DNA of 64,000 nucleotides, from NCBI RefSeq assembly GCF_004359615.1, contig NZ_SCWA01000010.1, forward strand, positions 1-64,000, read 5' to 3'. Below, piece after piece: positions 46,226-57,892 of the stretch (positions are counted from its first letter, which is position 1; every line of letters starts with the position of its first letter). Both the position numbers and the translations under genes were made by a program. Below the pieces are notes generated by a model, which was given only the letters and a program-made list of their open reading frames with translations, was not told the DNA's origin and ran no database searches. Source of the stretch: Macrococcus brunensis (GTDB lineage: Bacteria; Bacillota; Bacilli; Staphylococcales; Staphylococcaceae).

Positions 46226-46264
46226 AGACACGATGATTCAATAAGATGATTCGTGTCTTTTTTT
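46226..46264 (+). terminator. tsf terminator
   Basis: AGACACGA (46226-46233) and TCGTGTCT (46251-46258) stem, followed by T residues. Confidence 0.85.
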
Positions 46265-46269
46265 AAGCA

Positions 46270-46298
46270 TTAACAGATTAGTCATTAACTGATATAAT
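46270..46298 (+). promoter_or_regulatory. pyrH promoter
   Basis: TTAACA (46270-46275), 17 bases, TATAAT (46293-46298). A CTTCTTT/AAAGAAG hairpin without a T run lies in the leader near 46315-46333. Confidence 0.7.
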
Positions 46299-46366
46299 AC
46301 ATATAGTTTGTGCGCTTCTTTCAATAAAGAAGAGTTAAAATAAACGAGCGAAAGGGCGGAATAACA

Positions 46367-47086
46367 ATGGATACATCTAAATATAAACGAGTCGTACTGA
46401 AATTAAGTGGAGAAGCATTAGCAGGAGATACGGGATTCGGTATCAATCCCGTTATCATTAAAAATATTGCGAAGCAGGTCGCTGAAGTGGCAACAATGGA
46501 CTGTGAAGTGGCTGTTATTGTCGGTGGCGGCAACATCTGGCGTGGTAAAACTGGCAGCGACCTCGGCATGGACCGTGGTACAGCCGATTACATGGGGATG
46601 CTTGCAACAGTGATGAATTCACTTGCCCTGCAGGATAGTCTTGAGCAGCTTGATTGTGATACACGTGTTCTGACTTCAATCGCGATGCAGCAAGTAGCAG
46701 AACCTTACATCAGACGCCGTGCAATCCGCCATCTGGAAAAAGGACGTGTCGTTATTTTTGCAGCCGGCATCGGCAATCCATACTTCTCAACTGATACAAC
46801 TGCCGCTCTTCGTGCAGCAGAAATGGAAGCAGATGTCATTCTGATGGGTAAAAACAATGTAGATGGTGTGTACTCAGCAGATCCGAAACTCGATCCGACA
46901 GCGAAAAAATATGAGAAACTGACGTATATTCAGATGCTGCAGGAAGGTCTGCAAGTCATGGATTCAACGGCAAGCTCGTTCTGTATGGACAACGACATCC
47001 CGCTCGTGGTATTCTCAATTATGGAGGATGGTAACATTAAGCGTGCCATCATGGGAGAAGAAATCGGTACAACGATAACAAAATAA
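46367..47086 (+). CDS. pyrH: Uridylate kinase
   Basis: Phosphorylates UMP to UDP. 239 residues of the amino-acid kinase fold with [12 protein letters not shown], '[11 protein letters not shown]' and [11 protein letters not shown]. Transcribed with frr, 17 bases downstream. Confidence 0.98.
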   Translation: MDTSKYKRVVLKLSGEALAGDTGFGINPVIIKNIAKQVAEVATMDCEVAVIVGGGNIWRGKTGSDLGMDRGTADYMGMLATVMNSLALQDSLEQLDCDTRVLTSIAMQQVAEPYIRRRAIRHLEKGRVVIFAAGIGNPYFSTDTTAALRAAEMEADVILMGKNNVDGVYSADPKLDPTAKKYEKLTYIQMLQEGLQVMDSTASSFCMDNDIPLVVFSIMEDGNIKRAIMGEEIGTTITK

Positions 47087-47103
47087 GTGAGGAGTTATTT
47101 CTT

Positions 47104-47661
47104 ATGACGAAAGAGATCATCAATGAAACAAAAGACAAAATGCAAAAGAGTATTGACAGCTTAACTCGTGAGTTTGCAGGCATCCGTGCAGGACATGCCA
47201 GCGCAAGCTTACTTGACCGCGTGTCTGTTAATTACTATGGTGCAGATACACCTGTACAACAGCTTGCAGGTATTTCAGTACCTGAAGCAAGAATGCTTGT
47301 AGTGACACCTTATGACAAATCTTCTATCGATGATATCCTTAAAGCAATCAATATGGCTAATTTAGGTGTCAATCCAACTTCTGACGGTACAGTAATCCGT
47401 ATTACAGTGCCAGCACTGACAGAGGAACGTCGTAAAGAGTTCGTAAAAGAAGCGAAAAAAGAAGCAGAAAACGCAAAAGTGGCTATCCGTAATATTCGTC
47501 GTGATGCTAACGATGAACTGAAAAAAGCTGAAAAATCTGGTGAACTGACTGAAGATGATCTTCGCAGCTACACAGAAGATGTTCAGAACTTAACGAATGA
47601 CCATATCAAGAAAATTGATGACTTAACAGCGGCTAAAGAACAGGATATTATGGCTGTCTAA
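47104..47661 (+). CDS. frr: Ribosome recycling factor
   Basis: 185 residues with the RRF helical arm ('[20 protein letters not shown]') and '[20 protein letters not shown]'. Splits post-termination ribosomes with EF-G. GTGAGGAG precedes the ATG. Strong terminator follows. Confidence 0.98.
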   Translation: MTKEIINETKDKMQKSIDSLTREFAGIRAGHASASLLDRVSVNYYGADTPVQQLAGISVPEARMLVVTPYDKSSIDDILKAINMANLGVNPTSDGTVIRITVPALTEERRKEFVKEAKKEAENAKVAIRNIRRDANDELKKAEKSGELTEDDLRSYTEDVQNLTNDHIKKIDDLTAAKEQDIMAV

Positions 47662-47666
47662 TAACT

Positions 47667-47710
47667 GGGGGCTGATGTTTCACTTATTGTGAGACATCGG
47701 CTCTTTTTTT
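47667..47710 (+). terminator. pyrH-frr terminator
   Basis: A 15-bp stem (47669-47683 with 47689-47703, including three G-T pairs) followed by seven T. Confidence 0.9.
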
Positions 47711-47733
47711 GTGGTTAAATAGAAGAGTAGATA

Positions 47734-47742
47734 TGTTAGAAT
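47734..47742 (+). promoter_or_regulatory. Possible uppS promoter (extended -10)
   Basis: TGTTAGAAT, 30 bases before uppS. No clear -35. Confidence 0.35.
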
Positions 47743-47772
47743 GAAGTTTAGTATCAAAGTTGGAGGACCGCT

Positions 47773-48522
47773 ATGTTTAATATATTTAAGAAGAACGCTT
47801 CTCAAACCATCGAACATGACGTTGTGCCGGAACATATTGCTATCATCATGGATGGCAATGGCAGATGGGCTAAAAATAGAAAGATGCCTCGTGTGAAAGG
47901 GCATTATGAAGGCATGCAGACGGTCAAAAGAATTACGACTCATGCTAGTCAGATTGGGGTTAAATACCTCACGCTTTATGCGTTTTCGACTGAGAACTGG
48001 TCGAGACCGAAAGAGGAAGTCAATTACTTGATGAAATTACCGGTTGATTTTCTGGCTTCGTTTCTACCGGATTTAATGAAAAATAATGTGAAAGTAGAAT
48101 CTATCGGTTTTATCGAACAGCTGCCAGAGCATACGAAAGAAGCACTTTACAAAGTTCAGCGGGAAACAGAGAATAATACGGGAATGAAGCTGATCTTCGC
48201 ATTGAATTATGGGGGGCGGAAAGAAATCGTCGCTGCTGTGCAGCTGCTGGCAGCTGCCTATAAAAACAATGAGATTCAACTGGATGATATCGATGAGGAA
48301 CGTGTCGGACAGGCACTCTTTACACGAGATTATCCCGATCCGGAGCTATTGATCCGCACTTCTGGAGAAAAACGTCTCAGTAATTTCATGCTCTGGCAGA
48401 CTTCATACAGTGAATTTGTTTTTGATGAAAAACTTTGGCCGGATTATGCACCAGAAGACCTTGATCACGCGATTCATACCTACTGTAAGAGACAGCGGAG
48501 ATTCGGAGGGCTGAATGGATGA
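47773..48522 (+). CDS. uppS: Undecaprenyl diphosphate synthase (cis-prenyltransferase)
   Basis: Makes the C55 lipid carrier for wall, teichoic acid and the CsbB pathway. 249 residues with IAIIMDGNGRWAKNR, 'LYAFSTENWSRPKEEV' and the C-terminal LLIRTSGEKRLSNFMLWQ. First gene of uppS-cdsA-dxr-rseP-proS; overlaps cdsA by ATGA. Confidence 0.97.
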   Translation: MFNIFKKNASQTIEHDVVPEHIAIIMDGNGRWAKNRKMPRVKGHYEGMQTVKRITTHASQIGVKYLTLYAFSTENWSRPKEEVNYLMKLPVDFLASFLPDLMKNNVKVESIGFIEQLPEHTKEALYKVQRETENNTGMKLIFALNYGGRKEIVAAVQLLAAAYKNNEIQLDDIDEERVGQALFTRDYPDPELLIRTSGEKRLSNFMLWQTSYSEFVFDEKLWPDYAPEDLDHAIHTYCKRQRRFGGLNG

Positions 48523-49307
48523 AGACTAGAACAATAACAGCGATTATCGCAATGGCAATTTTCTTACCGATTGTCATTTACGGCGGAATTCCTGTGCTGC
48601 TGCTCTCATACTTACTCGCAATCGTCGCGCTTAAGGAAGTACTGAACATGCAGCGTATCAAGCTCTATTCACTACCTGGTCTGATCAGTACTGCAGCGCT
48701 CTGCCTGATTATGTCGCCTGCGCGCAGTCGAATTGTAGAAAGTGACTACCAGGTCCCTTTTTTGATTATTATCAGCCTGATTCTGCTAAGCCATACAGTG
48801 ATTTCTAAAAACCGTTTCTCATTCGTTGATGCGGCATTCTGTATGCTGGCGGTAGCTTATGTCGGTATCGGCTTTATGTATTTCTACGAAACAAGACATC
48901 ACGGGCTGCATTATCTCCTTTTTGCGCTGCTTGTGGTATGGTTAACAGATACAGGTGCATACATATTTGGACGTTTATTCGGCAAACGTAAACTATGGCC
49001 GGAAATCAGTCCCAACAAAACGATAGAAGGCTTTATTGGTGGAATAGCGAGCAGTACGATCGTCGCAATTGTCTTTGCACTTAACTATGAGATGCCGCTC
49101 GGACTGGTCCCGCTCATCTTTGTAACATGGTTGTTCAGTATAGCCGGTCAGTTAGGTGATTTAGTGGAATCTGCATTGAAACGAAATTTCGGCGTGAAAG
49201 ACTCAGGGACATTGCTGCCAGGTCACGGTGGTATATTGGACCGTTTTGACAGCCTGATATTTGTTCTGCCGTTGATCAATATCTTTTTAATTAACTTTCA
49301 GAGTTAG
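48519..49307 (+). CDS. cdsA: Phosphatidate cytidylyltransferase
   Basis: Makes CDP-diacylglycerol for phospholipid synthesis. 262 residues with about seven to eight membrane segments and the C-terminal signature [18 protein letters not shown]. Translationally coupled to uppS. Confidence 0.96.
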   Translation: MKTRTITAIIAMAIFLPIVIYGGIPVLLLSYLLAIVALKEVLNMQRIKLYSLPGLISTAALCLIMSPARSRIVESDYQVPFLIIISLILLSHTVISKNRFSFVDAAFCMLAVAYVGIGFMYFYETRHHGLHYLLFALLVVWLTDTGAYIFGRLFGKRKLWPEISPNKTIEGFIGGIASSTIVAIVFALNYEMPLGLVPLIFVTWLFSIAGQLGDLVESALKRNFGVKDSGTLLPGHGGILDRFDSLIFVLPLINIFLINFQS

Positions 49308-49315
49308 GTGATGAC

Positions 49316-50446
49316 ATGAAAAAAATAGGAATTTTAGGTGCGAGTGGTTCAGTTGGCATGCAAGGATTGGATATTATCCGTCAGCATCCGGAAGAATACA
49401 AGCTTGTAAGTTTTGCTGTAGGGCGTAGTATAGACCTTGCAATTAATATTATCGAGGAGTTTAAGCCCGCTATCGTCTCTGTCCAGAACGCAGAAGATAA
49501 AAAAGTATTGGAGAAATACGACATTGAAGTTGTGCACGGTGAGGAAGGACTTCTTGCTGTAGCCGGCTATTATGAAAACGATATGCTGCTGAATTCCATT
49601 TTAGGCAGTGTGGGACTACGACCCACTCTGCATGCGATAGAACAGGGGATTGATATTGCGCTAGCCAATAAAGAGACACTCGTTGTTGCAGGGGAAATAG
49701 TCATGCAGCATGCGAAAAAGTACGGCGTTAATATTCTGCCTGTTGATTCTGAGCATTCAGCGATTTTTCAGTGTTTAAACGGTGAGGACCCGAAAAATAT
49801 TGAGAAGATCATCATTACAGCAAGCGGTGGTTCTTTCAGAGATAAAACGCGCAGTGAACTCGAGAATGTCACACTTGAAGATGCGCTTAACCATCCGAAC
49901 TGGTCAATGGGTCAGAAGATTACGATTGATTCTGCGACGATGATGAATAAAGGACTGGAAGTCATCGAGGCGAAATGGCTCTTCGACTTGCCGGTTGAGA
50001 AGATTGAGACTATTCTTCATAAAGAGAGCGTCATTCATTCGATGGTTGAGTTTAATGATACGAGTGTCATGGCTCAGCTCGGCACGCCGGATATGCGGAT
50101 GCCGATTCTATACGCATTCAGCTATCCAGATAGACTCCCTCGTCAAGGTGAACGTCTTAACTTAGCGAAGTTCGGGACTTTGGACTTCAAGGAGATGGAC
50201 TTCGAGCGCTTCAGATGTCTGAAGTTCGCCTACGATGCGATTAAGATCGGTGGCACAATGCCTGTTGTCATGAATGCTGTCAATGAAGTCGCCGTGCAGA
50301 TGTTCTTAAACGGAGAGATCAGTTTTCTTGATATCGAGCGACTGATTGAGCGAGAGATGGAGCAGCATGAAGTCATCCAGCATCCTGACCTGGAAACGAT
50401 ACTGAAAGTCGACGCGGATTATAAATCGCGTCAATATGAGGTGTAA
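49316..50446 (+). CDS. dxr: 1-deoxy-D-xylulose-5-phosphate reductoisomerase
   Basis: 376 residues with the NADPH fold [13 protein letters not shown], '[13 protein letters not shown]', metal-site [11 protein letters not shown] and [11 protein letters not shown]. Its presence indicates the MEP isoprenoid route. Most Staphylococcus species use mevalonate and lack dxr at this locus as far as I recall, so this gene is a useful taxonomic pointer. Eight bases after cdsA. Confidence 0.95.
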   Translation: MKKIGILGASGSVGMQGLDIIRQHPEEYKLVSFAVGRSIDLAINIIEEFKPAIVSVQNAEDKKVLEKYDIEVVHGEEGLLAVAGYYENDMLLNSILGSVGLRPTLHAIEQGIDIALANKETLVVAGEIVMQHAKKYGVNILPVDSEHSAIFQCLNGEDPKNIEKIIITASGGSFRDKTRSELENVTLEDALNHPNWSMGQKITIDSATMMNKGLEVIEAKWLFDLPVEKIETILHKESVIHSMVEFNDTSVMAQLGTPDMRMPILYAFSYPDRLPRQGERLNLAKFGTLDFKEMDFERFRCLKFAYDAIKIGGTMPVVMNAVNEVAVQMFLNGEISFLDIERLIEREMEQHEVIQHPDLETILKVDADYKSRQYEV

Positions 50447-50449
50447 AGT

Positions 50450-51730
50450 ATGATAGGGATTATCGCATTTATATTTGTCTTTGGGTTATTAGTGACTGTC
50501 CATGAGTTTGGGCATTTATACTTCGCTAAAAGAGCGGGTATTATGTGTCCTGAGTTTGCGATTGGTATGGGACCCAAAATATTCTCTTACAAGAAAAACG
50601 AAACACTTTATACGATTAGAATGCTACCGGTCGGCGGATACGTTATGATGGCCGGAAGCGGTATGGAACAGAATCCATTGACAGCAGGACAGACGGTCAG
50701 CATTAAACGTAATACTGCAGGTGAAGTGACGCATGTCATCTTAGATGATCAGCATCAGTTCAGACAGATTGAACAGCTGGAAGTGGAAGACAGCGATTTT
50801 GAAGATGGTCTCTTTATAGAAGGTATAGACAGTTATACGAATGAACGCGTGCGTTATACACTGGCTGATGAAGCTTACTTCGTGCGTGAAGGTGACCTCG
50901 TGCAGATTGCACCACGCCACCGCCAGTTTAAAAATAAAAAACCGTGGCCAAAATTTTTGACGCTTTTTGCTGGGCCGCTGTTTAACTTTTTACTGGCACT
51001 CGTCATTTTCATTGGTCTCGCGTTTGTATCTGGTACACCGACAGATAAACCGATCATCGGTGAAATTTTAAAAGACAGCCCGGCAGATAAAGCAGGACTC
51101 GTGATGAAAGATAAAGTTCTGGAGATTGACGGTCAAAAAATCGATAAATTCGAAGATATGGGTCCACACTTAAAAGATGGAGAGACTCATGAATTTCTGA
51201 TTGAACGAGACGGTCAGAAACTGACTAAGTCAGTGACTCCGAAGAAGATGGAGTACCGTGAAAAAACTAAAACACTTAAAAAGTATGCTATCGGTGTGAA
51301 TCCGATGATGACACATGATAATTTCCTTGCACCATTTAAATATGGTTTTTTCAAAACAATTGAGATGATGTCTCTTATCTTCATGCTGGTAGGTCAACTC
51401 TTCTCCAGTATATTCACGGGACACTTCAGCTTCGATATGCTGAACGGACCGGTCGGTATTTATAAGAATACAGAGAAGGTTGCATCGCTGGGTATCCTGT
51501 CACTATTATCATGGGCAGGAATGCTGTCTGTGAACTTAGGGATTATGAACTTATTGCCGATTCCAGCTCTTGACGGCGGCCGCATTCTCTTTGTCATCTA
51601 TGAGGCAATCTTCAGAAAGCCTGTTAACAAAAAAGCGGAAGTTGTCATTATTACTGCTGGTGCTGTTTTCTTATTCTTTGTCATGATTATGGTGACATGG
51701 AACGATATACAACGATATTTCTTTAATTAA
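50450..51730 (+). CDS. rseP: RseP-type site-2 zinc metalloprotease
   Basis: Intramembrane protease of 426 residues. Zinc-binding HEFGH in the first membrane segment (residues about 18-22), one PDZ domain (about 195-275) and the second active-site motif [12 protein letters not shown] near the C-terminus. It starts three bases after dxr stops. Confidence 0.95.
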   Translation: MIGIIAFIFVFGLLVTVHEFGHLYFAKRAGIMCPEFAIGMGPKIFSYKKNETLYTIRMLPVGGYVMMAGSGMEQNPLTAGQTVSIKRNTAGEVTHVILDDQHQFRQIEQLEVEDSDFEDGLFIEGIDSYTNERVRYTLADEAYFVREGDLVQIAPRHRQFKNKKPWPKFLTLFAGPLFNFLLALVIFIGLAFVSGTPTDKPIIGEILKDSPADKAGLVMKDKVLEIDGQKIDKFEDMGPHLKDGETHEFLIERDGQKLTKSVTPKKMEYREKTKTLKKYAIGVNPMMTHDNFLAPFKYGFFKTIEMMSLIFMLVGQLFSSIFTGHFSFDMLNGPVGIYKNTEKVASLGILSLLSWAGMLSVNLGIMNLLPIPALDGGRILFVIYEAIFRKPVNKKAEVVIITAGAVFLFFVMIMVTWNDIQRYFFN

Positions 51731-51744
51731 TAGGAGGTTAAGAC

Positions 51745-53448
51745 ATGAAACAATCTAAAATGTTTATTCCGACATTACGTGAAGTGCCTAATGATGCGGA
51801 ATCTAAAAGTCATCAGCTTTTACTGAAAGCAGGTATGATTAAGCAGATCGCGAGCGGGGTCTACAGTTATTTACCCATTGCTAAACGCGTACTTAATAAG
51901 ATAGAAGCGATTGTGCGTGAAGAAATGGAAGCTATAGACGGCGTCGAGATTCTGATGCCGGCACTGCAGCCATCTGAGCTGTGGCAGGAAAGTGGACGCT
52001 GGCCAAGCTATGGTGCTGAACTGATGCGTATGACAGACCGTCACGGTCGTGAGTTTGCGCTCGGACCAACGCACGAAGAGATCATCACGTCCTTAGTGCG
52101 TGATGAACTGAAGTCTTATAAGAAGCTTCCGGTGACGTTATTCCAGATCCAGAATAAATTCCGTGATGAAAAACGTCCTCGATTTGGTCTACTGCGTGGA
52201 CGTGAGTTCATCATGAAGGACGCTTACAGCTTCCACGCGACAGAAGAGTCACTGGACGAGACTTATCAGGATATGTATCAGGCATACAGCAATATCTATA
52301 ACCGCGTCGGTCTTAAGTTCCGTCCGGTCATTGCAGATAGTGGTGCGATCGGCGGCAGCCATACACATGAATTTATGGCGCTTGCTGAAATCGGTGAAGA
52401 TACGATTGCTTATACAGAGGGCAGTGACTATGCTGCAAACATTGAAAAAGCTGAAGTTGTTTATACGCCGAATGTTCAGTATTCAGCAGAAACGGCACTT
52501 GAAAAAATTCATACACCAGGTGTCAAGACAGCGCAGCAGCTGGCAGACTTACTTGGTAAACGACTTGATGAGATCGTTAAGTCGATGATCATCAAAGTAG
52601 ACGATCGTTTCGTCATGTTCCTGATACGCGGTCATCATGAATTAAACGACGTCAAAGTGAAATCTTTCTTTAGTACTGAAGTGGTTGAAATGGCGACTGA
52701 AGCAGAGATTGAAGGCATTATGAACGCGAAGCCGGGTTCACTCGGTCCAGTCGGCGTGACGAAGATTGATATCTATGCAGACAATGCGGTACAGGATATC
52801 AACAACCTTGCAGTAGGTGCCAATGAGACAGATTACCATTATATCAATGCGAATGCAGGTCGCGATTTTAAGGTTAAAACTTATGGCGACTTCCGCTTCA
52901 TCTTAGAAGGTGAAGAAGCGGCTGATGGTAGTGGTCCTGTTAAGTTTGCAGAGGGGATTGAAGTCGGTCAGGTCTTTAAGCTGGGCACAAAGTACTCTGA
53001 AGCGATGAAGGCGACATTCCTGAACGAACAAGGGAAAGCACAGCCAATGATTATGGGCTGCTACGGTATCGGCGTCTCCCGTACACTGAGTGCTGTCATT
53101 GAACAGCATCATGATGACAACGGCATTATCTGGCCGAAATCAATCACGCCATTTGATATCCATGTGATCTCAGTCAACCCGAAACAAGAGGCTCAACGAC
53201 TGCTTGCAGACCAGCTTTACACGGACTTCTCTAAAAACTATCAGGTTCTTTATGACGACCGTCAAGAACGTGCAGGCGTTAAGTTTAACGATGCAGACTT
53301 GATTGGGGTACCGCTTCGTATCGTCGTCGGCAAACAGGCGGCAGATGAAATTGTTGAAGTGAAAGTTCGTCAGACGGGTGAGTCATTTGAAGTCCCTGTC
53401 AGTGAACTGGCTACTAAAATTGAAACTTTATATCAAGACTTAGCTTAA
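51745..53448 (+). CDS. proS: Prolyl-tRNA synthetase
   Basis: Class II synthetase of 567 residues, bacterial type. Motif 2 '[20 protein letters not shown]', an editing insertion (about 230-380), '[17 protein letters not shown]' (motif 3) and an anticodon-binding domain from about 470. TAGGAGG precedes the ATG. Confidence 0.98.
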   Translation: MKQSKMFIPTLREVPNDAESKSHQLLLKAGMIKQIASGVYSYLPIAKRVLNKIEAIVREEMEAIDGVEILMPALQPSELWQESGRWPSYGAELMRMTDRHGREFALGPTHEEIITSLVRDELKSYKKLPVTLFQIQNKFRDEKRPRFGLLRGREFIMKDAYSFHATEESLDETYQDMYQAYSNIYNRVGLKFRPVIADSGAIGGSHTHEFMALAEIGEDTIAYTEGSDYAANIEKAEVVYTPNVQYSAETALEKIHTPGVKTAQQLADLLGKRLDEIVKSMIIKVDDRFVMFLIRGHHELNDVKVKSFFSTEVVEMATEAEIEGIMNAKPGSLGPVGVTKIDIYADNAVQDINNLAVGANETDYHYINANAGRDFKVKTYGDFRFILEGEEAADGSGPVKFAEGIEVGQVFKLGTKYSEAMKATFLNEQGKAQPMIMGCYGIGVSRTLSAVIEQHHDDNGIIWPKSITPFDIHVISVNPKQEAQRLLADQLYTDFSKNYQVLYDDRQERAGVKFNDADLIGVPLRIVVGKQAADEIVEVKVRQTGESFEVPVSELATKIETLYQDLA

Positions 53449-53453
53449 AAATT

Positions 53454-53462
53454 TGCTATAAT
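53454..53462 (+). promoter_or_regulatory. Probable polC promoter (extended -10)
   Basis: TGCTATAAT just after the proS stop. No clear -35. A terminator-like hairpin follows before polC. Confidence 0.45.
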
Positions 53463-53475
53463 AGAACTAACTTAA

Positions 53476-53505
53476 GTAATGCGCTTTTTGGCGCGTTACT
53501 TTTTC
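53476..53505 (+). terminator. Hairpin with T tract between proS and polC
   Basis: GTAATGCGC and GCGCGTTAC form a 9-bp stem (one G-T pair) around TTTTTG, followed by five T. It ends the upstream operon; because the extended -10 lies before it, it may also attenuate polC. Confidence 0.8.
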
Positions 53506-53527
53506 ATTTTATAAAGGTGGTCATGGC

Positions 53528-56500
53528 GTGAATAAAGAAGAAAAATTTAAGGTTTTGCTGTCTCAGCTGAAAATGACAGAGGCCTTTCCAGCTGAACTGG
53601 ATGGATGCACGCTTGAACGTCTGGACATCTCAGAAAAAGAACGCCAGTGGTTCTTTCATATCAAGAGTCCGGTCATTTTTCCGGCAGATGTCTATATGCA
53701 TTTTCTGAATGAGATGAAGAACGCGTTCGGCCATATTGCGACTGTTGACTTTCAAATATTAGCAGCTGATCAGTCTGATAAACTTGATAAAGTTAAAGAC
53801 TATCTCCATCACTGCGTTGAACAGACAGCCTTAAGCCCGAATCTTAAAAGACAGCTGAAACAGAAGAAATATATCTTTTCAGGCGACGTCATCAGATTCA
53901 TCGTCAATAATGAAGTCGAGCAGCAACATCTTGAAAAATCTTGCAATGGTTCTCTTTTGAAAGCATTTAAGAAAGCAGGCTTCCATTTCGACAAGATTGT
54001 ATTCGAGATTGACGATATGGACCAGCAGCGTGAACTGGAATCCCTGGAAGCAACCATCCAGGAAGAAGATACGACAAGTGCTATTCAGACTCGGGAACGG
54101 GTCGCAGAAATGCAGAAACAACGTGCTGAAGAAGATAGTGATGAAGTGACAGAAGCATCTATCGGTAAGGATATCAACATTGAGTCCATCCGGCCGATTT
54201 CATCCATTATCGAAGAAGAATATAAAGTGGCGATTGAAGGGGTCATCTTTGATGCAGAGATCAAGGAACTGAAAAGTGGACGTTACATCCTGCAGCTCAA
54301 AATCACTGATTACACGGATTCTCTGACACTAAAAATGTTCAGCCGTAATCGTCAGACGAAGAATGACCTTGAACACTTTAAGGCATTGACACCTGGAAAA
54401 TGGGTACGTGCGCAGGGGAAAATAGAAGAAGATACGTTTATCCGCGATCTGGTGATGATGATCAACGACATCCATGAGATTAAACGCTCTCCTCGTAAAG
54501 ATAAATCAGAAGAAAAACGTGTGGAATTTCATCTGCATTCCAGTATGAGTCAGATGGATGGTATCACGCATATCGGAAAATATGTGGCGCAGGCTGCTCA
54601 GTGGGGACATAAGGCGATTGCGGTGACCGATCATAACGTCGTGCAGGCTTATCCGGATGCTCATGCCGCAGCTGAAAAGAACGGCATTAAAATGATCTAC
54701 GGTTTAGAAGGCATGCTCGTTGATGAAGGAGTGCCCATCACTTATCATCCGATAGATCGAAACTTGAACTCAAGCAGCTATGTGGTGTTTGACGTAGAGA
54801 CGACCGGTCTCAGTTCGCAGTACGATAAAATTATTGAGCTCGCAGCAGTCAAGGTTCAGAACGGTGAAATCATCGATAAATTTGAAAGTTTCAGTAATCC
54901 TGGTGAACTGTTGAATGAAACGATTAAACAACTGACTGGCATTACTGATGATATGCTCGTCGATGCACCGCCGATAGAGGACGTGCTGCCGCGTTTTAAG
55001 GAGTGGGTCGGCGATGCGATTTATGTCGCTCATAACGCGAGTTTCGATATGGGGTTCATTGATACAGGTTATGACCGTTTAGGACTTGGAGCCAGCGAGA
55101 ACGGGGTCATTGATACGCTCGAACTGTCACGGACGATTAATACAGAGCTCGGCAAACATGGTCTGAACTTCCTGGCGAAGAAATACGGTGTTGAACTGAC
55201 ACAGCACCATAGAGCGATTTATGATGCGGAGACGACTGCGCATATCTTTGTCAAGATGCTGAAACAGATGGAAGAACGCGGTGTGACTAATCATCAGGAG
55301 ATCGATCAGAAGTTGTCTAATCAGGATGCGTATAAACGTGCGCGTCCTGTACACGTCACGCTTATCGTGCAGAATCAGACAGGACTTAAAAATCTGTTCA
55401 AGATTGTTTCGGAGTCTCTCGTTCATTATTATTACCGCACGCCGCGTATAACGCGCAGCCTGCTGGAAGAGAATCGTGAAGGGATACTGGTCGGCAGTGC
55501 CTGTGACAACGGTGAGATATTCACCGCTGTCATGAACAAGGACCAGTCAGAAGTTGAGAAAGTGGCCCAGTTCTATGACTATATAGAAGTTCAGCCGAAA
55601 GCACTCTATCAGCATCTTCTGGCACGTGATTTAATCCGTGACAATGAAACGCTGGAAGAAATTTATCACCGTATTATTGATGTAGCAGACAAACTGGATA
55701 AACCGGTTATCGCAACAGGGAATGCCCATTATCTGCATCCGCATGACAAGATTGCGCGTGAGATACTCGTCGCAAGTATGCCGGGGAATCCGCTTAATAA
55801 AAGTGGTTTTCCGGATGCTCATTTCAGAACGACAGACGAAATGATGGACGACTTCATGTTCCTCGGTGAAGATAAGGCTTATGAGATTGTCATCAAGAAT
55901 ACGAATGAGCTTGCAGACCGCATTGAACGCGTCGTTCCAATCCGTGATGAACTTTATACACCGTCAATTGAAGGCGCAAATGAAGAAATCCGTGAAATGT
56001 CATACGCAAATGCACGTAAACTTTACGGGGATGACCTTCCTGAAATAGTCGTCGCACGACTTGAGAAAGAACTCGCCAGTATCATCGGTAACGGTTTCGC
56101 CGTTATTTATCTCATCTCACAGAAACTCGTTAAAAAGTCTCTGGATGACGGTTACCTGGTCGGTTCAAGGGGGTCCGTCGGCTCAAGTTTTGTAGCGACC
56201 ATGACAGAAATCACTGAGGTCAATCCACTGCCGCCGCATTACATCTGTCCGAAGTGTAACGAAAGTCATTTCTTCGACGACGGGTCTGTCTCCAGTGGCT
56301 ATGATTTACCCGATAAAAAGTGTGAGAAATGTGATGTTCCTTTTATCAAGGAAGGACAGGATATCCCGTTCGAGACTTTCCTCGGCTTTAAAGGTGATAA
56401 AGTACCCGATATCGACTTGAACTTCAGCGGGGAATATCAGCCTCAGGCTCATAACTATACGAAAGTGCTGTTCGGTGAAGATAAAGTATTCCGTGCCGGA

Positions 56501-57832
56501 ACGATTGGTACTGTAGCCGAGAAAACGGCGTTCGGTTATGTCAAAGGCTACCTGAATGACAACAGTATGCACAAGCGGGGTGCCGAAGTTGACCGGCTTG
56601 TTCAGGCCTGTACAGGTGTGAAACGGACGACGGGTCAGCACCCGGGTGGTATCATCGTTGTCCCTGAGAACATGGATATCTATGACTTCACGCCGATACA
56701 ATTTCCGGCAGACGACCAGAACTCAGCCTGGAAAACCACACACTTCGACTTCCACTCGATTCATGACAATCTTTTGAAGCTTGATATACTGGGTCACGAT
56801 GATCCAACGATGATCCGCATGCTGCAGGACTTATCCGGTATTGATCCGAAGACGATTCCGATGGATGACAAAGAGACGATGAAAATTTTCTCAGGACCGC
56901 AGAGTCTCGGCGTCACAGAAGAAGATATTATGTGTAAGACCGGCACATTCGGTGTACCGGAATTTGGTACAGGATTCGTGCGTCAGATGCTTGAAGATAC
57001 TAAACCGAGCACATTCTCGGAGCTTATTCAGATTTCAGGACTGTCGCATGGTACAGACGTCTGGCTTGGCAATGCGCAGGAACTGATCAGAACCGGTACT
57101 TGTGACCTGTCTGGTGTAATCGGTTGTCGAGATGACATCATGGTTTACCTGATGTACGCTGGGCTGGAACCATCACTCGCATTCAAAATTATGGAGTCAG
57201 TACGTAAAGGTAAAGGACTGTCAGAGGACTTTGAAGCAGCGATGAGAGAAAATAAAGTACCGGAATGGTATCTCGAATCATGTAAGAAAATCAAATATAT
57301 GTTCCCGAAAGCCCATGCCAGCGCCTATGTGATGATGGCACTCCGTATCGCCTATTTTAAAGTGCATCATCCGCTGTATTACTATGCTGCATATTTCACT
57401 GTCCGTGCTTCTGACTTTGACCTGCTCACGATGACAAAGGACAAAAATACGATTAAAGCAACTGTGAAAGATTATTATGCACGTTACCATGATCTGTCGA
57501 AAAAAGAAAAAGATGTTCTGACTGTACTTGAACTCTCTAACGAAATGGCGCAGCGCGGTTTTCGCATGCAGCCAGTCTCGCTTGAGAAAAGTCAGGCATT
57601 TGACTTTATTATTGATGGAGATACGCTCATTCCACCTTTCAATGCAGTACCGGGACTTGGTGAGAACGTTGCTAAAAGAATTGTAGCGTCACGCGATGAA
57701 GGTCCGTTCCTGTCTAAGGAAGAACTGAACAAAAAAGCAGGTGTTTCTCAGAAGATAATCGATTATCTGACGATGCTTGGTTCGCTTGAAAATATGCCGG
57801 ATAAAGCACAGCTCAGCATCTTTGACTTATAG
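53528..57832 (+). CDS. polC: DNA polymerase III PolC-type alpha subunit
   Basis: Main replicative polymerase of low-GC Gram-positives, 1434 residues. Order seen: N-terminal domain, OB fold (about 230-320), PHP start HLHSSMSQMDGIT (about 335), inserted DnaQ-type proofreading exonuclease VFDVETTGLSSQYDKIIELA (about 417-585), PHP continuation, zinc site CPKC...CEKC (about 905-940), palm with PDIDLNFSGEYQPQAH (about 957), fingers and helix-hairpin-helix end. Start GTG 53528 behind AAAGGTGG. Confidence 0.98.
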   Translation: MNKEEKFKVLLSQLKMTEAFPAELDGCTLERLDISEKERQWFFHIKSPVIFPADVYMHFLNEMKNAFGHIATVDFQILAADQSDKLDKVKDYLHHCVEQTALSPNLKRQLKQKKYIFSGDVIRFIVNNEVEQQHLEKSCNGSLLKAFKKAGFHFDKIVFEIDDMDQQRELESLEATIQEEDTTSAIQTRERVAEMQKQRAEEDSDEVTEASIGKDINIESIRPISSIIEEEYKVAIEGVIFDAEIKELKSGRYILQLKITDYTDSLTLKMFSRNRQTKNDLEHFKALTPGKWVRAQGKIEEDTFIRDLVMMINDIHEIKRSPRKDKSEEKRVEFHLHSSMSQMDGITHIGKYVAQAAQWGHKAIAVTDHNVVQAYPDAHAAAEKNGIKMIYGLEGMLVDEGVPITYHPIDRNLNSSSYVVFDVETTGLSSQYDKIIELAAVKVQNGEIIDKFESFSNPGELLNETIKQLTGITDDMLVDAPPIEDVLPRFKEWVGDAIYVAHNASFDMGFIDTGYDRLGLGASENGVIDTLELSRTINTELGKHGLNFLAKKYGVELTQHHRAIYDAETTAHIFVKMLKQMEERGVTNHQEIDQKLSNQDAYKRARPVHVTLIVQNQTGLKNLFKIVSESLVHYYYRTPRITRSLLEENREGILVGSACDNGEIFTAVMNKDQSEVEKVAQFYDYIEVQPKALYQHLLARDLIRDNETLEEIYHRIIDVADKLDKPVIATGNAHYLHPHDKIAREILVASMPGNPLNKSGFPDAHFRTTDEMMDDFMFLGEDKAYEIVIKNTNELADRIERVVPIRDELYTPSIEGANEEIREMSYANARKLYGDDLPEIVVARLEKELASIIGNGFAVIYLISQKLVKKSLDDGYLVGSRGSVGSSFVATMTEITEVNPLPPHYICPKCNESHFFDDGSVSSGYDLPDKKCEKCDVPFIKEGQDIPFETFLGFKGDKVPDIDLNFSGEYQPQAHNYTKVLFGEDKVFRAGTIGTVAEKTAFGYVKGYLNDNSMHKRGAEVDRLVQACTGVKRTTGQHPGGIIVVPENMDIYDFTPIQFPADDQNSAWKTTHFDFHSIHDNLLKLDILGHDDPTMIRMLQDLSGIDPKTIPMDDKETMKIFSGPQSLGVTEEDIMCKTGTFGVPEFGTGFVRQMLEDTKPSTFSELIQISGLSHGTDVWLGNAQELIRTGTCDLSGVIGCRDDIMVYLMYAGLEPSLAFKIMESVRKGKGLSEDFEAAMRENKVPEWYLESCKKIKYMFPKAHASAYVMMALRIAYFKVHHPLYYYAAYFTVRASDFDLLTMTKDKNTIKATVKDYYARYHDLSKKEKDVLTVLELSNEMAQRGFRMQPVSLEKSQAFDFIIDGDTLIPPFNAVPGLGENVAKRIVASRDEGPFLSKEELNKKAGVSQKIIDYLTMLGSLENMPDKAQLSIFDL

Positions 57833-57834
57833 AA

Positions 57835-57863
57835 TTGAAGCATTTTGAGACATGTGTTATAAT
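57835..57863 (+). promoter_or_regulatory. Promoter of the rimP-nusA-infB operon
   Basis: TTGAAG (57835-57840), 17 bases, TATAAT (57858-57863) with TG one base upstream. Confidence 0.75.
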
Positions 57864-57892
57864 AATCATGCTTAACAAAATACTCTATTGAC

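Noticed and set aside
51731-51744. T-box riboswitch before proS
   Set aside because: Only 14 bases separate rseP and proS, which leaves no room; proS appears to be read through from the uppS operon.
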